A DNA stretch of 64,000 nt from Rhodocaloribacter sp964552015. GTDB lineage: Bacteria > Bacteroidota > Rhodothermia > Rhodothermales > ISCAR-4553. The notes beneath the pieces were generated by a model, which searched no databases, had not been told where the DNA came from, and saw only the letters and a list, made by a program, of their open reading frames with translations. The stretch is taken from NCBI GenBank assembly GCA_964552015.1, contig CAZKFR010000008.1, positions 1-64,000 of the forward strand, read 5' to 3'. A program made the translations under genes and the position numbers. Shown piece after piece: positions 36,125-45,712 of the stretch; the stretch's first letter is position 1, and every line of letters starts with the position of its first letter.

Positions 36125-38809
36125 CTACTGGACGAGGGTGCGGAAGCGATCCTTGATGTCCGATTTGGGCTGTCGGATACGGAGCAGATCCCGCAGGTGC
36201 CCGCTCTTGACATGCAGGTCGAAGCCCCAGGACTGGAAGTCGCCAAAGGGTATCCAGTTGAACGACATCTGCCAGCACTCGAAGTCTCGGAAAAGCGCCA
36301 GGCTGGTCGTTACGAGCTCTTTGCGCTCGAAATCGTAGCCTGAACGCGCCTGTACTTTCCAGTTGGGTGTCAGATTGAAGTCGGTACTCAGGTTCAGAAT
36401 GGCTCGTCGACTCTCGGTCAGGCCCGTCCGGGTGATGCCGAAGGTGAAGTCGAGGGAGAGGGACCAGGGGATGGCGAAATCGCTCGTGGCCGTGCCCGGG
36501 CCTGCCAGGGCTCCCGGCTCGAGGAACGGGTTCTGGTTCAGGAAGGGGTTCTGGTTGAAGCTGGCCCGTCCCGAGGTGGCCGGTCGGCTCTGGCCGGTGC
36601 GGGTGCGGCTACGCAGCGCCGTACGGGCGGTGATGCTGAGGTTCGTCAGCCGGGCCAGGTCGAGGCCGCGCAGGTTGAAGACGAAGTCGTCGATGGTGCG
36701 ACCCTGGGCGTCGCGTCGGTAGGGCGAAAACGTGGCGTTGACGTCCAGGTCGACCTGGCCCAGCAGGCGGGTTCGCCCGCGCATCACGATATTGCTCAGC
36801 TTGAGCGAGTCGGCGGCGAAGTTATAGCTGGTGGAAAAATCCAGGTTCAAGAGTTTGGTCGTCTGGCTGCGCGTCTCGCCGGTGGAGTCCGCTTCGACGC
36901 GCTTCGTCTCGAACGTGTTGTTGAGGGTCAAGGAGAGGGCCTGTTGCAGCCCGCGCCGCACCCCGCTGACGAGGGCATAGCGCTGCTCGTTGCCCTGGGC
37001 ATCGACATAGGTGCGCGTATAGCCCCAGGAGGGGTCGAAAAAGTCGGGCTGGTAATTGAAGCTGAGGGAGGGCCGGACCGTATGGCGGAGGCCCCGGTAC
37101 CGGCCGAGGGCGATCGGGAAGAGGCCGTAGAACGTGGTGTTGGCCGAGACGCCCAGGTTGAACTGGCGCAGGGCAAAAAAGCCGGGGACGCTGGAGCGGA
37201 CGAGGGTGTTGGTCGAGTCGGAGAGGGACTGCCGGATCGTGCGAATGAACCAGTCCTCCTGGTAGTTGAAGAACGGAGACATGTTCATCCGGAAGCCCCC
37301 GAGCAGGGGGAGCCGATCCACGTTGAAGGTGGCGTTGACGGGGATGCGGTGTGTGGCTTTGAAGGCAAAGGGTTCGTCCCGGCCTGTCGCCTCGCGGTAT
37401 TGTGAGGGGGAAAAGAGGGCGTCGACCCAGGAGATGCCCGTCGTGTCCGAGAGCGGCTGGAAGTCGAACGTGTTGGTCAGGGCCAGGCTGTAGCTGGTGG
37501 TGAGGCGCTCGTACCAACTTTCGGAGGCACCGGCCCCCCGGGAGGCGCGACGGAATGGCTTGAAGGCGTTCTGCGAGAAACTCAGGTTGGGCAGGGTGAG
37601 GGCGACGGCCCCCGTGGCGAAGTTTTGCCGGTGGGTCAGGTTGATGCTCAGGTTGCGTCCGCCGGCCGGCCAGCGCTTGCTGAACCGAACGCTCGAGTTG
37701 GTCGTTTGCTGTACGCGATCCTCATAGACCTCGGAGAGTGTACGCAGGTAGCTGGAGGACGTCAGATTGACGTCCGCACCGAACTGCGTTGTGGGATTGA
37801 TCGTCTGATTATGACTCCAGCGGAACCGGCCCCGGTTCTCCACGGCAAAGTCCGGGTCGCCGGACTCGCCGCGCCGGAGCCGGGAGAAATCGACCTCGAG
37901 CTGGCCGCTGTAGGTGTAGCGTTTGTTGTAGCGGTAGAGGGCGTTGATGCCCCAGCTGCCGCGGGTCCAGAGGCTGCCCTTGAGCTGAAGGTCCATGTAG
38001 TCGCTCAGGGCAAAGTACCAGCCCCACCCCCGGAGGTAGAAGCCGAATTCGTCCTCGCCGTACTGGGGGGGCAGGGGACCGCTGCGCCGCCCGCTCTGAG
38101 CGGGAAGGAAGCCGAAAGGGAGCCAGAGCGGTGTCGGGATGTTGTACAGATAGAGCTGGAGCGGACCCGTGTAGATCCACTTCTTGTTGACGATCTTCAT
38201 CTTGCTGGAGCGGAGCGAATACGAAGGATCGTCGACGCAGGAGCAGGTGGTGTAGGCGCCGTCCTTGATGTAGATGACGCTGTCTTCCTTCACTTTGGCG
38301 ATGCCGGCCCGGATGAAGCCATCTTCGATCCGGGTCTGCGCCCCGACGACACGGCCCCGCTCCGTCTGCAGGTTGAAGGCCAGGATCCGGCCCGAGAAGG
38401 TTTCCGAACCCTGTTGGATACGGGGCCGTCCGACCATGCCCGTATCCACCGGCAGGCCGAAGGCCTGCAACTCGCGCCGGTCGAACAGGATGGTCACGCC
38501 GTAGGCGCTCAGGACGACATCGCCGTAGGCCACATGGCTCTCGCCATAGAGGGTGCCGGTATCGCCCGCTACGTCATCAAAAGTAACGATGAGGGAGTCC
38601 CGGGCGCTGAAGCGGACAGGCTCTTTCAGGGCCGTCGATCGTGAGGCGCGGCTGGGCGTCGACGTGGGGGGGGCGGTCGTCTGCTGCGCCCGGGCGAAGG
38701 GGAGCCCGGTGAGGAAGCAGAGCCCGGCCAGCAGGGCCGCGGCGGTGAGACGGCGGGACCGGCGTACCGGAAAGGCTTTACGGGACGGCGTCTGCGGGAG
38801 CCTGCTCAT
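36125..38809 (-). CDS. LPS-assembly outer-membrane protein LptD-like
   Basis: 894 aa outer-membrane protein that inserts lipopolysaccharide. Seen: signal peptide RRSRRLTAAALLAGLCFLTGL with an Ala-Gln cleavage site, an OstA-like N-terminal beta-taco region (VTFDDVAGDTGTLYGESHVAYGD, residues about 60-200) and a long C-terminal part full of alternating aromatic beta strands, with a CSC pair in AYTTCSCVDDPSYSL possibly forming the plug disulfide. ATG at 38809 (MSRLPQTPS) chosen for the signal peptide; it overlaps the ROK kinase end by 32 bp. Last gene of the eno-ftsB-ROK-lptD run. Confidence 0.85.
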   Translation of the reverse strand: MSRLPQTPSRKAFPVRRSRRLTAAALLAGLCFLTGLPFARAQQTTAPPTSTPSRASRSTALKEPVRFSARDSLIVTFDDVAGDTGTLYGESHVAYGDVVLSAYGVTILFDRRELQAFGLPVDTGMVGRPRIQQGSETFSGRILAFNLQTERGRVVGAQTRIEDGFIRAGIAKVKEDSVIYIKDGAYTTCSCVDDPSYSLRSSKMKIVNKKWIYTGPLQLYLYNIPTPLWLPFGFLPAQSGRRSGPLPPQYGEDEFGFYLRGWGWYFALSDYMDLQLKGSLWTRGSWGINALYRYNKRYTYSGQLEVDFSRLRRGESGDPDFAVENRGRFRWSHNQTINPTTQFGADVNLTSSSYLRTLSEVYEDRVQQTTNSSVRFSKRWPAGGRNLSINLTHRQNFATGAVALTLPNLSFSQNAFKPFRRASRGAGASESWYERLTTSYSLALTNTFDFQPLSDTTGISWVDALFSPSQYREATGRDEPFAFKATHRIPVNATFNVDRLPLLGGFRMNMSPFFNYQEDWFIRTIRQSLSDSTNTLVRSSVPGFFALRQFNLGVSANTTFYGLFPIALGRYRGLRHTVRPSLSFNYQPDFFDPSWGYTRTYVDAQGNEQRYALVSGVRRGLQQALSLTLNNTFETKRVEADSTGETRSQTTKLLNLDFSTSYNFAADSLKLSNIVMRGRTRLLGQVDLDVNATFSPYRRDAQGRTIDDFVFNLRGLDLARLTNLSITARTALRSRTRTGQSRPATSGRASFNQNPFLNQNPFLEPGALAGPGTATSDFAIPWSLSLDFTFGITRTGLTESRRAILNLSTDFNLTPNWKVQARSGYDFERKELVTTSLALFRDFECWQMSFNWIPFGDFQSWGFDLHVKSGHLRDLLRIRQPKSDIKDRFRTLVQ

Positions 38810-39776
38810 CCAGATACTGAAATACGAGATGGGCTGCTCCGAGCATACCCACCTCGTTTCCACGGGTTTCCTGGATGATGTCCAGGCCCGCCCACATGCC
38901 GGGCATCACGAAGCGGCGGAGCGTCTCACGGGCCGGCTCGAGGATGAAGTCGCCGGCGGCCGAGAGCCCCCCTCCGACGACGATCTTGCGGATGTCGAGG
39001 AGGTTGACGGCCGAGCCGAGCACGCAGCCGAGTTTGTGTCCGGCCCAGGCCAGCACCTCGATGGCGCCGGCATCGCCCCGCACGGCGGCGTCGTAGAGCA
39101 TCTTCGGCGTGATGCCCTGCAGGTCGGGCCCCGCCATCTCGTGGACGAGGCTTTCCTGCCGGTTCATGAGCCGGTACCGGGCATGCCGCGAGAGGAAACG
39201 CTGCCCCAGATAGGCCTCGATGGCACCGGCCACACCCGAGCGATCGAACGGCCCCTCGTAGTCGATGGTCATGTGGCCGATCTCTCCGGCCGCACCCGTG
39301 GCGCCCCGAAAGATCTTGTTCTGGTAGATGATGGCGCCGCCCACCCCGGTGCCCAGGGTGACCATGATGAACGAGTCGAACGGCTTGCCGGCCCCGTAGT
39401 GGGCACTTCCCAGGCCGGCCACATTGGCGTCGTTTTCGACGAAGACGTGCATCTTCTCGCCGAAGCGGGCCTGCAGCGCCTCGTGCAGATTGATCGTTTC
39501 CCAACCCGGGAAGTTGGGGGGATGGCTGACGGTCGTTCGTTCCCAGTTGATGGCCCCGGGTGAGCCGATGCCGATGCCGGCGATGCGCTGCTCCGGGGCC
39601 TTCTCGATCAACTCCTCGACGATGTCGCCGATGCGCTCGATGATGCGTTGCGGACCTTCTTCAGCGTACGTGGGGCGGTTCGTCTCGTAAACGAGACCCC
39701 GGCCCCGCTCCACCAGAGCCGCTTTGATCGACGTTCCACCAAGATCGACGCCAACGGCAAAACGCTGTTTCATCAT
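38778..39776 (-). CDS. ROK family sugar kinase (glucokinase-like) lacking the zinc motif
   Basis: 332 aa, ROK family. Seen: phosphate 1 motif VGVDLGGTSIKAAL, GIGIGSPGAIN, catalytic region VFVENDANVAGLG, LGTGVGGAIIYQNKIF, GEIGHMTIDYEGP. The Cys-rich zinc motif that normally follows (CxCGxxGCxE) is replaced by FDRSGVAGAIEAYLG with no Cys. Probably a cytoplasmic glucokinase or a related hexose kinase. ATG at 39776 chosen. Between ftsB and lptD. Confidence 0.87.
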   Translation of the reverse strand: MMKQRFAVGVDLGGTSIKAALVERGRGLVYETNRPTYAEEGPQRIIERIGDIVEELIEKAPEQRIAGIGIGSPGAINWERTTVSHPPNFPGWETINLHEALQARFGEKMHVFVENDANVAGLGSAHYGAGKPFDSFIMVTLGTGVGGAIIYQNKIFRGATGAAGEIGHMTIDYEGPFDRSGVAGAIEAYLGQRFLSRHARYRLMNRQESLVHEMAGPDLQGITPKMLYDAAVRGDAGAIEVLAWAGHKLGCVLGSAVNLLDIRKIVVGGGLSAAGDFILEPARETLRRFVMPGMWAGLDIIQETRGNEVGMLGAAHLVFQYLDEQAPADAVP

Positions 39777-39825
39777 GTCCCTTCAGGTCGTGGACCGGCT
39801 GCGCCCGGCCCTGTGAGATAGCGGC

Positions 39826-40131
39826 TCACTCTTCGCGTTCCACCCGGTACACGGTCTCCCCGGGCCGCCGCATGCCAAACTGTTCACGTGCGATCCGTTC
39901 CACCACCTCGTCCGAAAGGCCGTCCTCCAGCATCTGCTCCAGTTCGGTGATGCGGGCCTTCAGTTCGGCGTTTTCCGCCTTCAGACGGGCGTGCTCCCGG
40001 TGCCAGCCCACCCGCTTCCAGACGCTGTAGCTGTCGAAGAACAGCAGCCATGCCAGCAGCACGAGCAGCGCCGCCAGCAGGACAGGGCGGCGGAGCCTTG
40101 TCGGGGCCGGCTTTCGGGACGTATCGGGCAT
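39826..40131 (-). CDS. FtsB/DivIC family cell division protein
   Basis: 101 aa bitopic protein of the septum-formation initiator family. Seen: short cytoplasmic basic N-terminus, one TM segment (VLLAALLVLLAWLLFFD, about 17-33), then a coiled coil (ARLKAENAELKARITELEQM) and the conserved C-terminal ARE-FGM-RPGETVYRV block. In other bacteria FtsB follows eno, as here with a 14-bp gap. Confidence 0.92.
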   Translation of the reverse strand: MPDTSRKPAPTRLRRPVLLAALLVLLAWLLFFDSYSVWKRVGWHREHARLKAENAELKARITELEQMLEDGLSDEVVERIAREQFGMRRPGETVYRVEREE

Positions 40132-40145
40132 GGTACGGTGTCGGG

Positions 40146-41432
40146 TCAGCCGAAACGGAAGGCGGCCCGTCCTGGATAGCGAGCCGTATCCCCCAGTTCT
40201 TCTTCGATCCGCAGGAGCTGGTTGTATTTCGCCGTGCGATCGCTCCGGCAGGCCGAACCGGTCTTGATCTGGCCGGCGTTGGTCGCTACGGCCAGGTCGG
40301 CGATGGTCGTGTCCTCGGTTTCCCCGGAGCGGTGGCTGATGATGGCCGTGAAGCGGTTCTTATGGGCCAGTTCGATGGCGGCGAGCGTTTCGGTGAGCGT
40401 CCCGATCTGGTTGAGCTTGATCAGGATGCTGTTGGCACATCCCTCGTCGATCCCACGGCGCAGGAACGCGGTATTCGTGACGAAGAGGTCGTCACCGACG
40501 AGCTGAACCCGGTCGCCGATGGCCTCGGTCAGCATCCGCCAGCCCTCCCAGTCGTTCTCGGCCATGGCATCCTCGATGGAAAGAATCGGGTACTGCCGGA
40601 CCCAGTTCTCCCAGAAAGCGACCATGTCCTCGGACGTGCGTGGGCGGTTCGGATCACTTTTCCAGAAGACGTAACGGCCATCCTGGACCATCTCGCTCGT
40701 GGCCGGGTCGAGGGCCAGGTGGATGTCCTCGCCGGGACGGTATCCGGCCGTCTGGATCGCTTCGAGGATGACTTCGACGGCTTCCTCGTTCGAGCGCAGA
40801 TCGGGGGCAAAGCCGCCCTCGTCACCCACCGCCGTGTTGTAGCCCCGGCTCTTGAGCACGTTCTTGAGGTGATGGAACACTTCGACGCCCATACGCAGGG
40901 CCTCGGAGAACGAATCGGCCCCCGTGGGCATGATCATGAATTCCTGCATGTCCACGTTGTTGTCCGCATGGCGTCCGCCGTTGAGGATATTCATGAGCGG
41001 GACGGGCAGGAGATGGGCATGGACGCCGCCGATGTAGCGGTAGAGCGGAAGCCCGACGGTGGCGGCGCCGGCCTTGGCCACAGCGAGCGAGACGCCGAGA
41101 ATGGCGTTGGCGCCGAGGCGGCTCTTGTTGGGCGTACCATCGAGCTCGATGAGCAGGTTGTCGATTTCGGCCTGATCGAGGACGCTGAACCCCTCGAGCT
41201 CCGGGGCGATGACCTCGTTCACGTTCTCGACGGCCTGCAGGACGCTCTTGCCCAGATACATCTGTTTGTTGCCGTCCCGCAGTTCTACCGCCTCGTGCTC
41301 GCCGGTCGAGGCACCGCTCGGGACGGCGGCGCGGCTCAGGTAACCATCTTCGGTCAGGACTTCGACTTCTACGGTCGGGTTACCCCGGCTATCGAGGATT
41401 TGTCGTGCTACGATATCCAGTATCAGGGACAT
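40146..41432 (-). CDS. eno: Enolase
   Basis: 428 aa glycolytic 2-phosphoglycerate dehydratase. Seen: MSLILDIVARQILDSRGNPTVEVEV, SGASTGEHEAVELRDG, LPVPLMNILNGGRHADNN, metal ligands in LSIEDAMAENDWEGW and LVGDDLFVTN, and SHRSGETEDTTIADLAV. ATG at 41432 is the family start. First gene of the eno-ftsB-ROK-lptD run. Confidence 0.97.
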   Translation of the reverse strand: MSLILDIVARQILDSRGNPTVEVEVLTEDGYLSRAAVPSGASTGEHEAVELRDGNKQMYLGKSVLQAVENVNEVIAPELEGFSVLDQAEIDNLLIELDGTPNKSRLGANAILGVSLAVAKAGAATVGLPLYRYIGGVHAHLLPVPLMNILNGGRHADNNVDMQEFMIMPTGADSFSEALRMGVEVFHHLKNVLKSRGYNTAVGDEGGFAPDLRSNEEAVEVILEAIQTAGYRPGEDIHLALDPATSEMVQDGRYVFWKSDPNRPRTSEDMVAFWENWVRQYPILSIEDAMAENDWEGWRMLTEAIGDRVQLVGDDLFVTNTAFLRRGIDEGCANSILIKLNQIGTLTETLAAIELAHKNRFTAIISHRSGETEDTTIADLAVATNAGQIKTGSACRSDRTAKYNQLLRIEEELGDTARYPGRAAFRFG

Positions 41433-41581
41433 GTCGTTGAACGTTCGTGATGGAGGAGGGAAGGCGTGAACACATTCCGTGCGGAAATTCGATATCCCGC
41501 TTCGGAATAACAAGGGTGCGGCGTGGGGTCTTGGTAAAGAAGAGGCCGCCGGCAGACCTGAAAACGCTTCCGGTCTATCCC

Positions 41582-41623
41582 AAAAAAAACAGGGGCCGGT
41601 CTCCTTCCGGACACCGGCCCCTG
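41582..41623 (-). terminator. Intrinsic terminator after the TPR gene
   Basis: Perfect 11-bp arms CAGGGGCCGGT and ACCGGCCCCTG (41590-41600 and 41613-41623) around a 12-base loop; on the minus strand followed by eight T. It lies 22 bp beyond the TPR gene stop and separates that transcript from eno. Confidence 0.95.
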
Positions 41624-41645
41624 CGAAGCAGGATCCTGTGGGTAC

Positions 41646-42965
41646 TCAGCGTACCCGGGTCGTTTCGTTGATCCAGGTATAGCAGCCGTAATCGATCTTG
41701 TACGGGTCGCCGTCGTTCCACTGCTTGAAGAACTTGTCTTCCGCCGTGGGATAGAACCGCCGGATGCTGTTGATGCGCTGGTTGGCGAGGTTGGCGACCT
41801 GCGGGTCCCGGGCACGGGCACGCTCATAATAATCGGTGGCGAGCCAGTAGACGGCCCGGTCTTCCCGCTCGAAGGAACCGCACTGCTGGACAGCCTGCAC
41901 GTACAGGTCGCCAATGGCGATGAGGGCCATACCGAAGTTGGGATCCGCTTCCAGGGCTTTGCGGAACGCCGTGCGGGCCCGGGCGAAGCGACCGGCCTGC
42001 TGATGGGCCACACCGATGTTGTAGTACACCTCGCGGGCGTTCTCCTGGCCCCCCTCCATCTTCAGCGATTCCTCGAAGAGACGAATGGCTTCGTCCGCGT
42101 CGCCGTCTTCCAGACGCATCTTGCCAAGCAGGCGGTAGACCCGGGCGCTGGGCTGCATCTGTTGCAACCGGGCGCCCATCGCGTACATCTTATCACGGAG
42201 TCCCTCTTCGCGGTACAGTTCGAACAGTTCCGTGATCAGGTCGATATCGTCCGGGTTTTTCTCGAGTTGCTGCTCCAGAAATTCGATCCGTTCTTCCGGG
42301 GAATCGAAGAGGACGTTTCGAAATTCCGTGATACGGGCCATGATCTCCGGATCGTCGCCGCGCAGCTCTTCGACTTCTTCCATGAAGGCCACGGCGCCCG
42401 CTTTGTCATCCTTGCTGACGAGATCCCGGATGATGTATTCGATGTAATAAAGGTCGGTCTTCTGGGGATTCAGCTTCCACGCTTCGTAGTAGATGGCTCC
42501 GACGCTGTCGACGAGTTCGGGCAAGTCATCCTTGTGCTGGAGGATGAAGTTACCCTTTTTCAGTTTCCACTCGAAGGGATCGATGGTGCCTCCGATGTCC
42601 TGAATCGTGGGCACCGCCGTGTCCAGCATGATCAGGGCCGAGTCCAGGTAGGCACGCCGCTGATCCGGGTCATCTGTGGCTTCGGCGAGTTTCGCATAGA
42701 CCTCGACGGCCCGCTCGAAGTTTTTGTCGTTGTTGCGGGAGAAACCGGGGGCGTGCTTCAAGATCCAGCGCAGGTTGGGCAGGGCGCCCTCGTAGTTACC
42801 GTTCTTGAAGTCCTCGTAGTACAGGCTGTAATGAATGGCGATTTCCTGTTGCGAGGGCTTCTCCTGGGCCTCTTCCGGTTGCGCCAGGGCCGTTAACGGA
42901 AGCGCCATCAGAGCGAGGAGCCCCACGTAAATGGCCTGCTGGACGCGCATAGGCAGGTAGTTCAT
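41646..42965 (-). CDS. Secreted tetratricopeptide repeat protein
   Basis: 439 aa. N-terminal signal peptide (AIYVGLLALMALPLTALAQ), then several TPR-like helical hairpins; clearest are LFELYREEGLRDKMYAMGAR, VYRLLGKMRLEDGDADEAI and VYYNIGVAHQQAGRFARART followed by LEADPNFGMALIAIGDLY. Two Cys residues late (C-terminal YGCYTW). Third gene of the DUF4270-outer membrane protein-TPR run, after a 52-bp gap. Family TPR proteins in such clusters scaffold envelope assemblies; specific role unknown. ATG at 42965 chosen because the longer reading starts with TTG. Confidence 0.82.
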   Translation of the reverse strand: MNYLPMRVQQAIYVGLLALMALPLTALAQPEEAQEKPSQQEIAIHYSLYYEDFKNGNYEGALPNLRWILKHAPGFSRNNDKNFERAVEVYAKLAEATDDPDQRRAYLDSALIMLDTAVPTIQDIGGTIDPFEWKLKKGNFILQHKDDLPELVDSVGAIYYEAWKLNPQKTDLYYIEYIIRDLVSKDDKAGAVAFMEEVEELRGDDPEIMARITEFRNVLFDSPEERIEFLEQQLEKNPDDIDLITELFELYREEGLRDKMYAMGARLQQMQPSARVYRLLGKMRLEDGDADEAIRLFEESLKMEGGQENAREVYYNIGVAHQQAGRFARARTAFRKALEADPNFGMALIAIGDLYVQAVQQCGSFEREDRAVYWLATDYYERARARDPQVANLANQRINSIRRFYPTAEDKFFKQWNDGDPYKIDYGCYTWINETTRVR

Positions 42966-43017
42966 GGTCAAAAGGTCCGGGTTGGTGGTGCAGGGTGCTT
43001 ATATAGACACGGCGATC

Positions 43018-44325
43018 TCAACCGAGTTTCCGCTTGACGAACCAGCGTTCTCCAAAGTTGACGTTGAGACCGACACGAACGAACCGGTCGCGGATGAGTC
43101 CGCGGTCGGTCGTGCCGCGCGTGCCTACCTCCAGGTTTAGATCAATCCGCGTGCCGGGATGCATCGTGGGCAGGCTCAACCCACCCGTCACGGCCAGGGT
43201 GCGGATCGTTACGTCCGGCAACGGAGACGCATACGAGGCGTCGTAATAAAAGCCGAGCCGGTAGGCCGTGCGACGCAGGAAAGAAGCATTGAAGTCACGG
43301 CCGGCCGGAAAATATTCAATTCCTCCGGAAAAACGCCAGCGGTCGCGGAGCGTAAGCCCGGCGTCGGGGTCATAGCCGGGGAAGTCGAACGTGCTTTCGA
43401 ACTGGCTCCAGGGCTCGTAGCGACCGTCGAGCAGGAACGTCCAGCGGCTGTCGGTCTGGTACGAGACGCCCAGTGCCACGCCGTAGGGTAGGGAGACGTC
43501 CCCGGATCGATCGCCGGCGAGGGTGTCCGGCTCGGCCTGGCCCAGGGCCAGGGTGGGGACCCGCTTGCCGGTCAGCGTCGTCGGCAGGGTGAAGGTGGCG
43601 CCGAAGGCCAGTTGATCGGCCGGACGGAGCAGGTTGGGCAGGCGTACCAGCACGCCGGCGGTGCCGTTGACGCCGTGGAGCCGCGTGGCGCTGGCGACGG
43701 TGGCGGTCTGGTAGAACCCACTGGCGAAGCGCGTCTCACGCCGCTGTTCGAGGATGCCGAAGATCCAGTTGGCCTGCAGGCCAACGGCCACGTTCGGGTT
43801 GATCTGCCAGCCCAGGCCCCCGGTGACCTGCTGCAGGCCGCCGCCCCCGGTGTGCTGGATCGTGAAGGGGACCTCGTCGTCGTCGGGCGGTGACAGCGTG
43901 CCTTCCTCCTGAACGCGGTAGTTCACTCGGGTGTACGGTACGTAGGCCAGCCCGAGGCCGAGCTTCTGGGACTTCAGGGGGAAGCCCACATGGATGCCGT
44001 TGAGCGCGCTGGAGACCAGCCGGCTCCGGGCGTCGGAAGCGTCTGTCATCGTGAGGTTCTCGTACAGCAGTCCCCCGGATACGCGGGTGAGAACCCGGGC
44101 GCCCCAGGAAGCCGGGTTGCTCAGGTTGACGGCGCCAAAGGACGGGAAGCCTGTGCCGCCACCGCCCATCGCCTGCAACTGAGAAGAGGGAAACTGCCGC
44201 AACTCGCCCAACCCGAAGCGGGAGTACACGGAGCCATCGCCGGTTTGCTGGGCGTGGGATGAGAACGACAGCCACGGAGCGAAAAGCAGCAGACTCAGGA
44301 CGCGAAGAGCGTTCGAATACGTCAT
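43018..44325 (-). CDS. Outer-membrane beta-barrel protein of unknown role
   Basis: 435 aa. Signal peptide (NALRVLSLLLFAPWLSFSSHAQQ), a start SVYSRFGLGELRQF, Gly-rich AMGGGGTGFPSFGAVNLSNPASW, then alternating aromatic beta strands to an aromatic-tipped C-terminus. The N-terminal block is typical of Bacteroidota FadL-like or PorV-like barrel proteins; not enough to assign a substrate. Between DUF4270 and TPR genes with gaps of about 50 bp. Confidence 0.8.
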   Translation of the reverse strand: MTYSNALRVLSLLLFAPWLSFSSHAQQTGDGSVYSRFGLGELRQFPSSQLQAMGGGGTGFPSFGAVNLSNPASWGARVLTRVSGGLLYENLTMTDASDARSRLVSSALNGIHVGFPLKSQKLGLGLAYVPYTRVNYRVQEEGTLSPPDDDEVPFTIQHTGGGGLQQVTGGLGWQINPNVAVGLQANWIFGILEQRRETRFASGFYQTATVASATRLHGVNGTAGVLVRLPNLLRPADQLAFGATFTLPTTLTGKRVPTLALGQAEPDTLAGDRSGDVSLPYGVALGVSYQTDSRWTFLLDGRYEPWSQFESTFDFPGYDPDAGLTLRDRWRFSGGIEYFPAGRDFNASFLRRTAYRLGFYYDASYASPLPDVTIRTLAVTGGLSLPTMHPGTRIDLNLEVGTRGTTDRGLIRDRFVRVGLNVNFGERWFVKRKLG

Positions 44326-44375
44326 GGGAGTATGCAGAAGGTAGGAAGGAGCCACCAGATGGGGCAACGAACGAA

Positions 44376-45572
44376 CTAGTTGTCGGGTGGGCTCAGGGTC
44401 AGGATCAGTTCCGGGCTTTCCGTCGAATCCATCGGGCCGTACAGGAGGAGCGCGTCGATGGTGTTGTTCTCGACAGGGAAGCCGAGGCGGAACCGGTCGA
44501 TCAGGTCTTCGCCGAGCGTCAGGCGCTGAAGGATGCTCCGGATGTCGGCATTCTCGAACACCAGCCGGCCGGCGTCGTCCATCGAAGCCCGTGCGATTTC
44601 CTGGATCAGGTCGTCCGGCGTGATGGCGAAGAGCGAAACTTCACCGGGCGTGGGGCGGACAAAGCCGGCGGTTTCCGACTGCAGTGCGAGCGTATCGACC
44701 GGGAAGACGAGACGGGCGCGGTGGACGGCATGATCCGCTACACCGTCGGCGCGCAAGTCGAAACGCACCTGCACGTTGAGACCGCTGCCGTCCTGCATGA
44801 GTAGCCGGTTCGGTCCCACGTCCGGCAGGCCCGAACGGGCAATCCCGGTACCGGTCTTCCCCGCCAGGAACGACACCGACGTGCCGCCCGACGTCGCCAC
44901 GAGACGAAAACCCGAGGATCGGAAGCCCAGCACGGTGTTTCCCGAGCGCCAGGCCAGTTTGAACCCGTGAAAATCGTCGTTGAAGGTAGTAGCGCGAAGG
45001 CGTGCGTCGTTCTCCGAGATCCAGGCGTCCGGGAGGGCCACGGTGATCAAGGAGTCTCGCGCGTGGACCTCGAACTCGGTGATCGGATCCGGAGCGGCGG
45101 CCAGCGTGGTATCGGCAAGGAAGGTGGTGGCATCCCAGGCCTCGAGCACGTCGTAGAGAGCCAGCGTGACCGGTGCGGTCGTGTCACCGTAGACGTAGTC
45201 GAGGACGAGTTGCAGCGATGCCTCGGTTACCTGGCCATCCCGGAAGCCCTCGGGGATGGCCGAGGGGGCGATGAAATCCACGTAGCCTGTCGCGCTGGTG
45301 GTCCCCAGCAGGGGATCGTCGACCTGCCCTGCCAGCGCGCGGGGAATGACGGACGACGTGCCGGTGAAATCCCGGACCTCCTCGTTGGACATGTCGCCGG
45401 GACGGACCACGGTGACCGTAGGCTGGGTGTTGTCGGCACCGACGAGGTCCAGACCCACGCTGGAGGGGTCCTCGCAGGCAGCGAGTACGAGAATCGACGG
45501 CACGCAGACGGCTACCAGGAGGAGACGATACGTCTTCGGCACAGGCTTCGTGGTTGGGTTTGGTTCAGGCAT
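44376..45572 (-). CDS. DUF4270 family lipoprotein
   Basis: 398 aa lipoprotein. Seen: Sec/lipoprotein signal with lipobox LAAC (about residue 30), CEDPSSVGLDLVGADN at the start of the mature chain, and repeated Thr/Asp-rich beta segments with Leu-rich ends, as in DUF4270 proteins of Bacteroidota. In that phylum this gene commonly neighbours panC and an N-terminal-only GT5 protein; here the latter is just upstream, beyond a terminator. Function unknown, surface-located. Confidence 0.85.
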   Translation of the reverse strand: MPEPNPTTKPVPKTYRLLLVAVCVPSILVLAACEDPSSVGLDLVGADNTQPTVTVVRPGDMSNEEVRDFTGTSSVIPRALAGQVDDPLLGTTSATGYVDFIAPSAIPEGFRDGQVTEASLQLVLDYVYGDTTAPVTLALYDVLEAWDATTFLADTTLAAAPDPITEFEVHARDSLITVALPDAWISENDARLRATTFNDDFHGFKLAWRSGNTVLGFRSSGFRLVATSGGTSVSFLAGKTGTGIARSGLPDVGPNRLLMQDGSGLNVQVRFDLRADGVADHAVHRARLVFPVDTLALQSETAGFVRPTPGEVSLFAITPDDLIQEIARASMDDAGRLVFENADIRSILQRLTLGEDLIDRFRLGFPVENNTIDALLLYGPMDSTESPELILTLSPPDN

Positions 45573-45635
45573 GGCGTACGGGGATCCGCCAGAGAACGGA
45601 TGAAGGTGGGTGCTTCGTATGTGGGGCGGGGATAG

Positions 45636-45667
45636 TAAAAACCCCACGCGACGAACGTCGATGGGGT
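45636..45667 (-). terminator. Intrinsic terminator after the GT5-like gene
   Basis: Arms ACCCCA and TGGGGT with an inner CGACG/CGTCG pair (45641-45667); on the minus strand the hairpin is followed by TTTTTAC. It separates the GT5-like gene from DUF4270. Confidence 0.75.
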
Positions 45668-45712
45668 CTTTACAGGAAACGGGGGATGTATGCCGGCCCG
45701 TGTCGTCAGGTT

